Positions 57,738 to 64,000 of a stretch of DNA of 64,000 bases are shown in pieces. The stretch comes from an uncultured Collinsella sp. GTDB lineage: Bacteria; Actinomycetota; Coriobacteriia; Coriobacteriales; Coriobacteriaceae. A program made the position numbers and the translations under genes. Every line of letters begins with the position of its first letter. Positions within the stretch are counted from its first letter, which is position 1. The notes under the pieces were generated by a model. The model worked only from the letters and a program-made list of their open reading frames with translations, was not told where the DNA came from and ran no database searches. Where the stretch lies: the NCBI GenBank assembly GCA_958415665.1, contig CATYZK010000007.1, forward strand, positions 1-64,000. Reading direction: 5' to 3'.

Positions 57738-59754
57738 GCGCGGTCTCCTCTTCGATCTGGGTGGAAAGCTCCAGCCATTCGTCCTCGAGCTTGGGTAGCT
57801 CTTGCTTAAGGCCGTTATATTCCCCCAGCGCGGCGTTGAATTTGTCTTGATCGGCATAAAGCTCTTCGCTTGCCATCAATTCCATAAGCTCGTCATAGCG
57901 GGCGCGCTTTTTGTCGAGCTCCGTCTCGATCTTCTTGAGCTGGTTACGCACGCCCTTGAGCTTTTTGTTGAGCGCAGCGCGGGCCTGGGCCTCGGCGCGC
58001 TTTTGCTCCTTGGTCTTTTTACCCTCGGCCGGCTTGGGGGCGGCGGGTGCATCGGGCTGGGCCGCGGTGACCTTGGTGGACTTGGCCGTGGCCGGTGCAC
58101 TCTCCCCTGCCGCCTCGGCGGCGGCGCGGGCTGCGAGGTCCTCGCGCTTGTAGAGGTAGTAGTCGTAGTCGCCGTCATAGACCGTAACTTTGCCATCGCG
58201 GATGTCGATCACGCGGTTGGCCACGGAGCGTACCAGGTGCTCGTCGTGGCTGATCAGCACGATGGTGCCGGGGAAGTTTTGCAGGGCGTTCTCGAGCATG
58301 TCCACCGAGTCGATGTCCAGGTGGTTGGTGGGCTCGTCCAGGCACAGGAGCGCTTCGGGGGCCACGAGCATCTTTGCCAAGGCCAGACGCGCCTTTTCGC
58401 CTCCGGAGAGGACGCGAACCTGCTTCTCGATGGAATCGTTGTCGCTAAACAAGAATGCGCCCAGCAGGCTGCGCTGCTGCGGCACGGTCCACTTGGGCGT
58501 GACGGTGTCGATCTCTTGCAGGACGGTATTGGACTCGGTCATGCCCTCGAGTGCGTGCTGGGCGTAGTAGGCCACGCCAACGTTGGTGCCCAGGTCCCGG
58601 GTGCCGGTGGTGGGCGGCTCCAGGCCGGCGAGGATCTTCATGAGCGTGGACTTGCCAGCGCCGTTGGGGCCGACGAGCGCCACGTGCTCGCCGCGGTAGA
58701 GCTTGAGGTCGATGTCGCTGTAGATGTGCTTGTCGCCGTAGGACTTGGAGACGCCCTCGAGGCCCACGACCATGTCGCCGGAGCGCGGCGGGTCGGGGAA
58801 CTTAAAGTCGATGTGCTTGTGGCCCTCGGGCAGAATGACGAGCTCCTTTTTGATCTGCTCGATCTTGCGGATGCGCTCCTGGGCCTGGGCTGCCTTGGTG
58901 GGCTTGTAGCGGAACTTGTCGACGAAGACCTGCATGTGGGCGATGTCGCGCTCTTGGGCGGCGCGCTTGGCGCGCATCTGCTCCAGGTTGTCCTCGCGCT
59001 GCTTGAGGTAGCTGCTGTAGTTGCCGGTGTAGGTGGTTACGCGGCGGTTCTCGAGCGCGGCGACGTGGTCGACGCAAGCGTCCATGAAGGCGCGGTCGTG
59101 GCTGACGATGAGGACTGCGCCGTCGTAGTTGGCGATAAAGCCGCGCAGCCACTGGACGCTTTCGAGGTCCAGGTGGTTGGTGGGCTCGTCCAGAAGCAGC
59201 AGGTCGGGGTGGCGCAGGAAGAGCTTGGCGAGCGCGATGCGCATCTGCCAGCCGCCCGAGAACTCGGAGCACGGGCGCTCAAAGTCGGTGACCTTAAAGC
59301 CTAGGCCGGACAGGATCTTGCGGGCGTTACTCTCGAGCTCGTAGCCGCCCAAGTGCTCAAAGCGGTCCTGGACCTGGCCGTACTCGTTAAGGAGTGCGTC
59401 GACGTCCTTGCCCTGCTCGGAGAGCTCGGTGATTTGGGCCTGCAGCTCGTTGGCGCGCTCGCCCATGCGACGTATTTCCTTGGCCGCCGCCATGACCTCG
59501 GCGAGGATGGTGGTGTCCTTTTGCTCCAGGTTGGTTTCTTGCTCGAGGTAGCCCACCTGGCAATCCTTGGCGTACTGGACCTGGCCGGCGTCGGGGCTGT
59601 CGATGCCCATGATGATCTTGAGCATGGTGGTTTTGCCGGCGCCGTTGGGTCCCACGAGCGCGAAGCGCTCGCCGGGGTTGATCTGGAAGGACGCGCCGCT
59701 AAAGAGGACGCGCGCGCCGAAGCTTTTTTCGATCTTGTCGACCAGGAGGATCAT
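57724..59754 (-). CDS. ABC-F family ATP-binding protein (Uup/YdiF-like)
   Basis: 676 aa. Two ABC ATPase domains joined by a linker and followed by a C-terminal coiled coil (about 590-676). Walker A GPNGAGKT and GPNGAGKS; signatures FSGGWQMRIALAK and LSGGEKARLALAK; Walker B DEPTNHLD in both. No membrane part; ABC-F proteins act on the ribosomal E site, mostly as translation factors and sometimes for antibiotic protection. The C-terminal coiled coil is typical of Uup. A linker of Ala/Pro/Lys residues (545-590) precedes it. tRNA-Ala lies directly upstream. Confidence 0.92.
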   Translation of the reverse strand: MILLVDKIEKSFGARVLFSGASFQINPGERFALVGPNGAGKTTMLKIIMGIDSPDAGQVQYAKDCQVGYLEQETNLEQKDTTILAEVMAAAKEIRRMGERANELQAQITELSEQGKDVDALLNEYGQVQDRFEHLGGYELESNARKILSGLGFKVTDFERPCSEFSGGWQMRIALAKLFLRHPDLLLLDEPTNHLDLESVQWLRGFIANYDGAVLIVSHDRAFMDACVDHVAALENRRVTTYTGNYSSYLKQREDNLEQMRAKRAAQERDIAHMQVFVDKFRYKPTKAAQAQERIRKIEQIKKELVILPEGHKHIDFKFPDPPRSGDMVVGLEGVSKSYGDKHIYSDIDLKLYRGEHVALVGPNGAGKSTLMKILAGLEPPTTGTRDLGTNVGVAYYAQHALEGMTESNTVLQEIDTVTPKWTVPQQRSLLGAFLFSDNDSIEKQVRVLSGGEKARLALAKMLVAPEALLCLDEPTNHLDIDSVDMLENALQNFPGTIVLISHDEHLVRSVANRVIDIRDGKVTVYDGDYDYYLYKREDLAARAAAEAAGESAPATAKSTKVTAAQPDAPAAPKPAEGKKTKEQKRAEAQARAALNKKLKGVRNQLKKIETELDKKRARYDELMELMASEELYADQDKFNAALGEYNGLKQELPKLEDEWLELSTQIEEETARELS

Positions 59755-59784
59755 GGTGCCGCCTTTGACCTTGTGTGCCTATAT

Positions 59785-59813
59785 GAAAAAAGGCCCCAAC
59801 TTGCGTTGGAGCC
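59785..59813 (-). terminator. Terminator of tRNA-Ala copy 1
   Basis: On the minus strand GGCTCCAAC GCAA GTTGGGGCC followed by TTTTTT. Confidence 0.92.
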
Positions 59814-59829
59814 TTCTTCAATGCTCGGG

Positions 59830-59902
59830 TGGAGACGAGGGGGATCGAACCCCTGACCTCTTGACTGCCAGTCAAGCGCTCTCCCAGCTGAGCTACGCCC
59901 CC
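59830..59902 (-). tRNA. tRNA-Ala (anticodon GGC), copy 1
   Basis: 73 nt: acceptor GGGGGCG/CGTCTCC (two G-T pairs), D-arm AGCTCAGCTGGGAGAGC, anticodon stem-loop CTTGACTGGCAGTCAAG with loop anticodon GGC, T-loop GGTTCGATCC. No CCA directly encoded after the discriminator A. Confidence 0.95.
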
Positions 59903-60058
59903 GTGCGAAGAAGTACTATACGGGAACACCGGCGACGATGCAAGGACAATTTTGGAAAAACTTCTGCGGGGGCGGTGTGGCGGTGCCCGGCAGCCGCTCG
60001 GGGCGCCCGGAAGCGGGCAAGACGGCCTCCTATCGACTGCAAGGACAAAGGCGAACGC

Positions 60059-60090
60059 CTGATTCTCCTGGTCGACAAGATCGTGCGTTG
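60059..60090 (+). repeat. Inverted fragment resembling the ABC-F gene start
   Basis: CTCCTGGTCGACAAGATCG (60065-60083) is an exact inverted copy of 59730-59748, the first codons of the ABC-F gene. Similarity extends leftwards through AAGG.CAAAGGCG with several mismatches (about 46 bp in all). It lies between the two tRNA-Ala copies and is not itself a working gene. The rest of 59964-60183 shows no gene. Confidence 0.65.
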
Positions 60091-60183
60091 AACGACCATC
60101 GCGTGCATGGTAGTATTCTTCCTCGTGGTGAGAAACTAATGCAAATGGATAGCCGCCATTACTATCGCAGCCACTAACTACAA

Positions 60184-60259
60184 GGGCTCTTGGCGCAACG
60201 GTTAGCGCAGGGGACTCATAATCCCTGGGTTCTGGGTTCGAATCCCGGAGGGCCCACCA
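60184..60259 (+). tRNA. tRNA with CAT anticodon (elongator Met or Ile2), CCA encoded
   Basis: Acceptor GGGCTCT/AGGGCCC, discriminator A, encoded CCA (60257-60259). Anticodon loop CTCATAA gives CAT. It is not initiator tRNA: the first base pair is G-C and the three GC pairs of the initiator anticodon stem are absent. Choice between elongator Met and lysidine-modified Ile2 cannot be settled by eye. Confidence 0.88.
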
Positions 60260-60269
60260 GAATTTCTAA

Positions 60270-60300
60270 AAGGTCAGACACCATCTCTGGCCTTCTTTCT
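60270..60300 (+). terminator. Terminator of the CAT-anticodon tRNA
   Basis: AAGGTCAGA pairs with TCTGGCCTT (one G-T pair), then CTTTCTTTT. Confidence 0.85.
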
Positions 60301-60329
60301 TTTATATAGCTTAAATTGTGTGCCTATAT

Positions 60330-60358
60330 GAAAAAAGGCCCCAACTTGCGTTGGAGCC
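60330..60358 (-). terminator. Terminator of tRNA-Ala copy 2
   Basis: Same GGCTCCAAC/GTTGGGGCC hairpin and T tract as copy 1. Confidence 0.92.
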
Positions 60359-60374
60359 TTCTTCAATGCTCGGG

Positions 60375-60447
60375 TGGAGACGAGGGGGATCGAACCCCTG
60401 ACCTCTTGACTGCCAGTCAAGCGCTCTCCCAGCTGAGCTACGCCCCC
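60375..60447 (-). tRNA. tRNA-Ala (anticodon GGC), copy 2
   Basis: Identical in sequence to the copy at 59830-59902; both have intact upstream flank and terminator, so both are probably expressed. Confidence 0.95.
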
Positions 60448-60508
60448 GTGCGATTAAGTACTATACGGGAACACCGGCGACGATGCAAGGACAATTTTGG
60501 AAAAACTT

Positions 60509-60791
60509 TCCGCGACGGTATGAGATGAGGTTACAAATCTACTAATAGCCAAGAGCTAATAAAGCCGCAAAGTGTTACACCTCTGCAACAGTTTGAAACA
60601 CTTATACACGCTTGCATTAAAAACGTAAACCATAGTTACATTTAGTCTATGAGACCCGAGGTACAAAACTTTTAGTTAGGTGATTTTATACATTTGTAGG
60701 AATTGTGAAGGGGTCATATTCAATAAAAAAGGAGGCCCCATTTTAATAAAGTTGCAAAATTTGGTGTCACTTTTGGTGTCACCTTTGGTGG
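60509..60791. other. AT-rich gene-free stretch with three 12-bp repeats
   Basis: No gene is seen; composition is clearly AT-rich compared with the window. Near its right end TTTGGTGTCAC occurs at 60760 and 60772 and as TTTGGTGGCA at 60784, a 12-bp period, directly before the tRNA-Val terminator. It could be foreign DNA left near a tRNA integration site; no integrase is present. Confidence 0.55.
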
Positions 60792-60828
60792 CAAAAACAA
60801 AAAGGCCAGAGGCTTAATACCTCTGACC
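60792..60828 (-). terminator. Terminator of tRNA-Val
   Basis: On the minus strand GGTCAGAGG pairs with CCTCTGGCC around TATTAAG, followed by TTTTTGTTTTTGC. Confidence 0.9.
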
Positions 60829-60839
60829 TGCGCTTTTGA

Positions 60840-60914
60840 TGGTGGGCGATACAAGATTCGAACTTGTGACCCCATCCGTGTGAAGGATATGCTCTACCCC
60901 TGAGCCAATCGCCC
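60840..60914 (-). tRNA. tRNA-Val (anticodon CAC), CCA encoded
   Basis: Acceptor GGGCGAT/ATCGCCC with discriminator A and encoded CCA; D-arm GGCTCAGGGGTAGAGC; anticodon loop TTCACAC; T-loop AGTTCGAATCT. Reads GUG codons. Confidence 0.95.
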
Positions 60915-61052
60915 GTCGCCTTTCGGCAAAAGAGATACTATCATAGCCGCGCGTGGTTTACCAAGAACTTTTTCCCCTCGATTTTAAATTCGTGGGCGCT
61001 GGCTGCTCTGGCGCGGTCCAGATTAACAGCAAACCCGCAGCTCAAGGAGCCT

Positions 61053-61841
61053 TTACCGCTTTATCCACGAGGTCTCGGGGCGGCAGATAAGACGCGCGTT
61101 GTTGTAGGCCATCTCGAGCGTGAGGCAGGTGCGCGCGGCGTAGAATCCGCCCTCGCGTTGGATTGTCAGCGCCAGCTCGGGCTTGTCGCCGGTCAGGCAC
61201 AGCGGCAGAAGCAGTTGAATCCGTCCACCGTAGAACTGTGGCACGGCGAGCGTGTAGTTGGCGGCGGCGCGGCGGGCGGCCTCGACGACGGCGCCCTCAA
61301 AGGCGCGGCGCAGTAGCAGCGAGTTTCCCTCCCCCATCAGACTGGCGGGGATGCGCGTGAGGTTTTCCTCGTCGCCCAGGATGTGGTCGATGTTGGAGCG
61401 GATTGGCAAGCGGTAGTCAAAGACCAGCTCGGAGGGGTCCTCGGCAAAGCGGACACGGCACGGCAGGTACTCAAACGAGACCAGCATGGGGTCGCTTTCC
61501 CTAAAGAAGCCCTTCAAAAACCAGCGTTGGTGTGCGTCGGGCTTGGTGTTGGGCTCAAACAGGCCGTAGATGGTCTCGTAGCGGCGCGTGTACAGGCCGG
61601 TGTTGAACAGGCAACGGTCGTCGTCGAACACCAGCGGCAGGTTGGACGGCGCGGTCTGGTTCACGTCGCGCTCGGTCAGAAATACCGCGCGGCTAAACGA
61701 GAACGACAGGTAGTTTTTGAGGATGCGGTTGCTGGGGCCCCAGTCCTCGGGATCGGCGAGGTCTACCAGGCGGTCGTAGCTGGGCTCGGGGCAAAACGCA
61801 AAGTCGTAGACATTGCTGCACAGGGTGCCGGGGATCTCCAT
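61053..61841 (-). CDS. DUF3825 domain protein
   Basis: 262 aa. The central FNTGLYTRRYETIYGLFEPN and the later VFDYRLPIRSNIDHIL are the marks of DUF3825, a domain often attached to LOTUS/OST-HTH RNA-binding modules. Here the domain stands alone, with no N-terminal RNA-binding part. No clear ribosome-binding site precedes ATG 61841, so the start is uncertain. Neighbours are a tRNA and a divergent regulator; the function is unknown. Confidence 0.7.
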   Translation of the reverse strand: MEIPGTLCSNVYDFAFCPEPSYDRLVDLADPEDWGPSNRILKNYLSFSFSRAVFLTERDVNQTAPSNLPLVFDDDRCLFNTGLYTRRYETIYGLFEPNTKPDAHQRWFLKGFFRESDPMLVSFEYLPCRVRFAEDPSELVFDYRLPIRSNIDHILGDEENLTRIPASLMGEGNSLLLRRAFEGAVVEAARRAAANYTLAVPQFYGGRIQLLLPLCLTGDKPELALTIQREGGFYAARTCLTLEMAYNNARLICRPETSWIKR

Positions 61842-62023
61842 GTGGCGTCCAATCCAATTGATAGCTGGCGTGCGGATGGTTTGATTCTATACGGGCGGCG
61901 TCTCCTTGAGGAGCACAGCACAATTGAGCCTAAGCTTATGCGCGAGCTCCTCAAATCGACAAAGTCTCTACCTGCTGTTTCATTGCTTGAAAAGGGCGGT
62001 GCGCCTCTGCTTTGGGAAGCATA

Positions 62024-62070
62024 ATTCTAACCATTTTGCTAACCACCATGGTTAGCAAAATGGTTAGAAT
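62024..62070. promoter_or_regulatory. Perfect 22-bp inverted repeat built of four CTAACCA half sites
   Basis: The left arm (62024-62045) and right arm (62049-62070) are exact reverse complements with a CCA spacer. Each arm holds CTAACCA twice, separated by TTTTG, making four half sites. It ends 32 bp before the presumed start of the AlbA-type gene and is a strong candidate operator. Confidence 0.85.
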
Positions 62071-62101
62071 ATGGGCAGAATAGAATCGGAAGGCGGACAG
62101 C

Positions 62102-63427
62102 ATCAAATTCCAGGAAACAGAGACAATCGAGCTGAAGGCCATTGCGCAGAACGGCATCAAGAAGGAGATCGTCGCATTTGCGAACTGCGGCGGCGGCACG
62201 GTCTACGTTGGCGTCGCCGACGACGGCGCCGTGCCGGGCGTCGAGGACGCGGATGCGTGCGCCCTGCAGGTCTCCAACATGGTGAGAGACGCCGTGAAGC
62301 CAGACGTCACCATGTTTGTCAGTTATAAAACGCTCGACTGCGACGGGAAGGCGGTCGTGGCCGTCAAGGTCCAGCGCGGCACGAACCGCCCCTACTACCT
62401 AGCGAAGAAGGGCCTGCGCCCCGAGAGTGTCTACGTGCGGCAGGGGTACTCCTCCGTCCCGGCGACCGATGCTGCCATCCGGCAGATGATCAAAGAGACT
62501 GACGGCGACAGCTTTGAGGACATGCGCTCCCTCGACCAAGCGCTCACCTTCGAGTCGACGAAAGGGGAATTCGAGACACGAAAGATCCCCTTCGGCGCGC
62601 CGCAGATGCAGGCCCTGAATATAACCTCATCGGACGGTCTCTACACAAACCTCGGCCTGCTCCTGTCCGACCAGTGCCCGCATACCGTAAAAGCGGCCGT
62701 TTTCGAGGGGACGGACCCGAGTGTGTTCAATGATCGCCGGGAGTTCTCCGGGTCCCTCATGCAGCAGCTCGACGAGGTCTACGACTACATCGACTTCCAC
62801 AACCAGACCCATGCCACTTACCAAAAGCTGCTGCGCGTCGACACCCGGGACTACCCGGAGGTCGCCGTGCGCGAGGCCTTGCTGAACTCGATCGTGCACA
62901 GGGACTACTCCTTCCGCACCAGCACGCTGATCAGCGTCTACGACGACAGGATCGAGTTCGTGTCAGTCGGCGGCCTTCTGCCCGGCTTTGAGCTGGAGGA
63001 TTTGATGATGGGCGTCTCCGCCTGCCGGAACCCGCATCTCGCCAACGTCTTCTACCGCCTGCAGCTCATCGAGGCATACGGCACGGGGATGAGGAAGATC
63101 ATGGGGGCCTACGCGGGTGCGGCCTCTCAGCCGCAAATCATGGCCACGAACAACGCATTCAAAATCGTCCTGCCCAACACGAACTTCGCAGCAACGGCAG
63201 CGGAAACGCCCACGGCAAACAGCAAGGAGGCGCCCGCTGCTTCCTATTCCCGAGAGGACGAGATCCTGCGGTTCTTGGCAGAGCACCCCTCAATCACCCG
63301 AAAGGAAGCGCAGACGTTGCTCGGGATCGGCCAGTCCACGGCCGGCCGCATATTGAAAGAGATGGTGGATAAGGGGCAAATCGCAAGACACGGCGGAGGC
63401 CGCACCTTGCGATACGAATTGGCGTAA
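62102..63427 (+). CDS. AlbA_2/HATPase-type putative transcriptional regulator with non-ATG start
   Basis: 441 aa if read from ATC 62102. N-terminal Schlafen AlbA_2 domain (FQETETIELKAI, IVAFANCGGGTVYVGVADDG), then an HATPase_c_4-like domain (VAVREALLNSIVHRDYS, EAYGTGMRKI), and a C-terminal winged helix (ITRKEAQTLLGIGQSTAGRI). In this family the start is M-x-F-x-E-x-E; here the codon at that place is ATC, with GGAAGG 8 nt upstream, and TAG lies seven codons upstream in frame. The first standard start in frame, GTG 62231, would delete much of AlbA_2. Either an AUC start or a damaged gene. Probably autoregulated through the palindrome upstream. Confidence 0.7.
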   Translation: MKFQETETIELKAIAQNGIKKEIVAFANCGGGTVYVGVADDGAVPGVEDADACALQVSNMVRDAVKPDVTMFVSYKTLDCDGKAVVAVKVQRGTNRPYYLAKKGLRPESVYVRQGYSSVPATDAAIRQMIKETDGDSFEDMRSLDQALTFESTKGEFETRKIPFGAPQMQALNITSSDGLYTNLGLLLSDQCPHTVKAAVFEGTDPSVFNDRREFSGSLMQQLDEVYDYIDFHNQTHATYQKLLRVDTRDYPEVAVREALLNSIVHRDYSFRTSTLISVYDDRIEFVSVGGLLPGFELEDLMMGVSACRNPHLANVFYRLQLIEAYGTGMRKIMGAYAGAASQPQIMATNNAFKIVLPNTNFAATAAETPTANSKEAPAASYSREDEILRFLAEHPSITRKEAQTLLGIGQSTAGRILKEMVDKGQIARHGGGRTLRYELA

Positions 63428-63558
63428 TGATGTGTCTCTGAGGCAATTGTCCACTTTGCCTTCTGGTCAAGAGCAATTGGCTAACGGGCGAGTTGGGGCT
63501 CTTATGCCGAGTTCACGATTTAGGCAGGAGAACCTGTGCCCGCGAGATTAATTGCGCC

Positions 63559-64000
63559 TCATCCTTTTTCTCGAGGGCAATCATCGAACTTAAGGTGGCG
63601 CATCGGGGCCATGGAATTAAAGAACTTATCGTCAAAGTAGTCGAGTAGAAACTCTGGAAAAGCCGACAGCACAAACACCGAACCGTCCTCGCTCCGCATT
63701 CTTTTCTCCTCGCGGAAAATCGCATCGACCGTAACCAGCTCTCGATATGTCCCAAATGAAACCTCATCGAGATCGAGCAGGCACTTGCATCTCAATACGA
63801 AGGCAGCGATTGCATCTTTCCATTGGGGAAGCTCCATGTGCTTCCCCACGTTAACGTTTCCCTCTCCCGACATCTTTTTATATTGAGCGATTTCCGAGTT
63901 GTCAACAAAACAGCCTGAATGCGCCTGGCACTGCCCCGCGCGATAATCGTACAGCGCCTCGACCATCGGGTAGCTTATATAGAGCTTTCCGCTCTCGTGC
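63559..64000 (-). CDS. Unrecognised protein, 5' end beyond the window
   Basis: The minus-strand frame is open from the right window edge to TGA at 63559-63561, at least 147 codons. It continues through GKLYISYPMVEALYDY before the first internal Met, so the start lies outside. The sequence is neutral to acidic with Cys residues (GQCQAHSGCF, RCKCLLDLD). No family is recognised with confidence. The 131 bp to the left (63428-63558) hold no gene. Confidence 0.6.
   Translation of the reverse strand, partial: HESGKLYISYPMVEALYDYRAGQCQAHSGCFVDNSEIAQYKKMSGEGNVNVGKHMELPQWKDAIAAFVLRCKCLLDLDEVSFGTYRELVTVDAIFREEKRMRSEDGSVFVLSAFPEFLLDYFDDKFFNSMAPMRHLKFDDCPREKG

Larger units (their letters stand above)
59771..59963. 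repeat. 193-bp direct repeat containing tRNA-Ala, copy 1
   Basis: Runs from TTGTGTGCCTATATG to GGAAAAACTT and is matched at 60316-60508 with a constant offset of 545 bp; the only clear differences are GCGAAGAAG versus GCGATTAAG after the tRNA. Contains the tRNA, its terminator and about 60 bp of upstream flank with the promoter-like TACTATACGGG. Confidence 0.95.
60316..60508. repeat. 193-bp direct repeat containing tRNA-Ala, copy 2
   Basis: Second copy of the unit at 59771-59963. The sequences diverge immediately outside both ends, so the duplicated unit is precisely bounded. Confidence 0.95.

Noticed and set aside
60184..60256. Initiator tRNA-fMet
   Set aside because: First pair is G-C and the three consecutive GC pairs of the initiator anticodon stem are missing.

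Overview
The window is chromosomal DNA from a fairly GC-rich (roughly 60%) Gram-positive bacterium of the actinobacterial class Coriobacteriia, most likely Collinsella or a close relative. Evidence for this: a mycobacterial-type pgsA2 / GarA-like FHA / FtsR-like MerR cluster and an actinobacterial lexA / LysM suppressor / nrdR arrangement sit beside genes usual in Clostridia (spoVS, rny, RNase J, DUF1836, DegV). Genus assignment is inference from gene content and order, not from a marker search.

1-18.4 kb (+ strand) is a dense housekeeping run: RNase J, FtsK, a RodZ-like membrane HTH protein, YajQ, RimO, PgsA, CinA, then recA-recX, rny, a GHKL ATPase, spoVS, miaB, miaA and hflX. Many genes overlap by 1 nt (TGATG or TAATG). 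The recA promoter carries a LexA box exactly between -35 and -10. 18.3-21.3 kb is the SOS/nucleotide module: an acyltransferase and lexA on the minus strand, three LexA boxes spaced 28 bp apart, then a divergent LysM cell-division suppressor, nrdR and dut. 21.3-21.7 kb holds three large hairpins; two share a loop core but have different, self-complementary arms.

21.7-29.8 kb contains a glycolipid glycosyltransferase, trxB, a DUF1836 regulator, and a minus-strand run pgsA2-FHA-MerR-apt-NlpC/P60-DegV. 30.1-35 kb is a clearly GC-richer block encoding a three-component lantibiotic-protection ABC transporter, a YxeA-like protein and a two-component system, with no antimicrobial peptide gene nearby.

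35-42 kb is accessory and partly decayed: an orphan RHH antitoxin with a palindromic operator, 1.5 kb without genes, a one-piece permease-ATPase ABC protein, an exonuclease remnant, a minus-strand cluster of thioredoxin-like protein, secreted Cys-containing peptide and small membrane protein (the first two interrupted), a BspA-like fragment, and a Flp-pilin/DUF6273 fusion with a nine-G tract near its start.

42.5-59.8 kb (minus strand) is one very long, tightly packed gene run read from ABC-F through a small membrane protein, M50 protease, scpA, scpB, rluB, cmk, plsC, ispH, a DUF512 radical-SAM protein, der, plsY, gpsA, rpe, a cysteine desulfurase, Nif3, a zinc-ribbon protein and coaBC, ending before tRNA-Pro(GGG). 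It joins chromosome segregation, phospholipid synthesis, isoprenoid, ribosome assembly and cofactor functions. 59.8-60.9 kb is a tRNA cluster in which a 193-bp unit containing tRNA-Ala(GGC) is duplicated. 61-64 kb is accessory: a DUF3825 protein, an AlbA/HATPase-type regulator behind a perfect 22-bp inverted repeat and apparently without an ATG start, and the 3' part of an unrecognised gene cut by the window edge.
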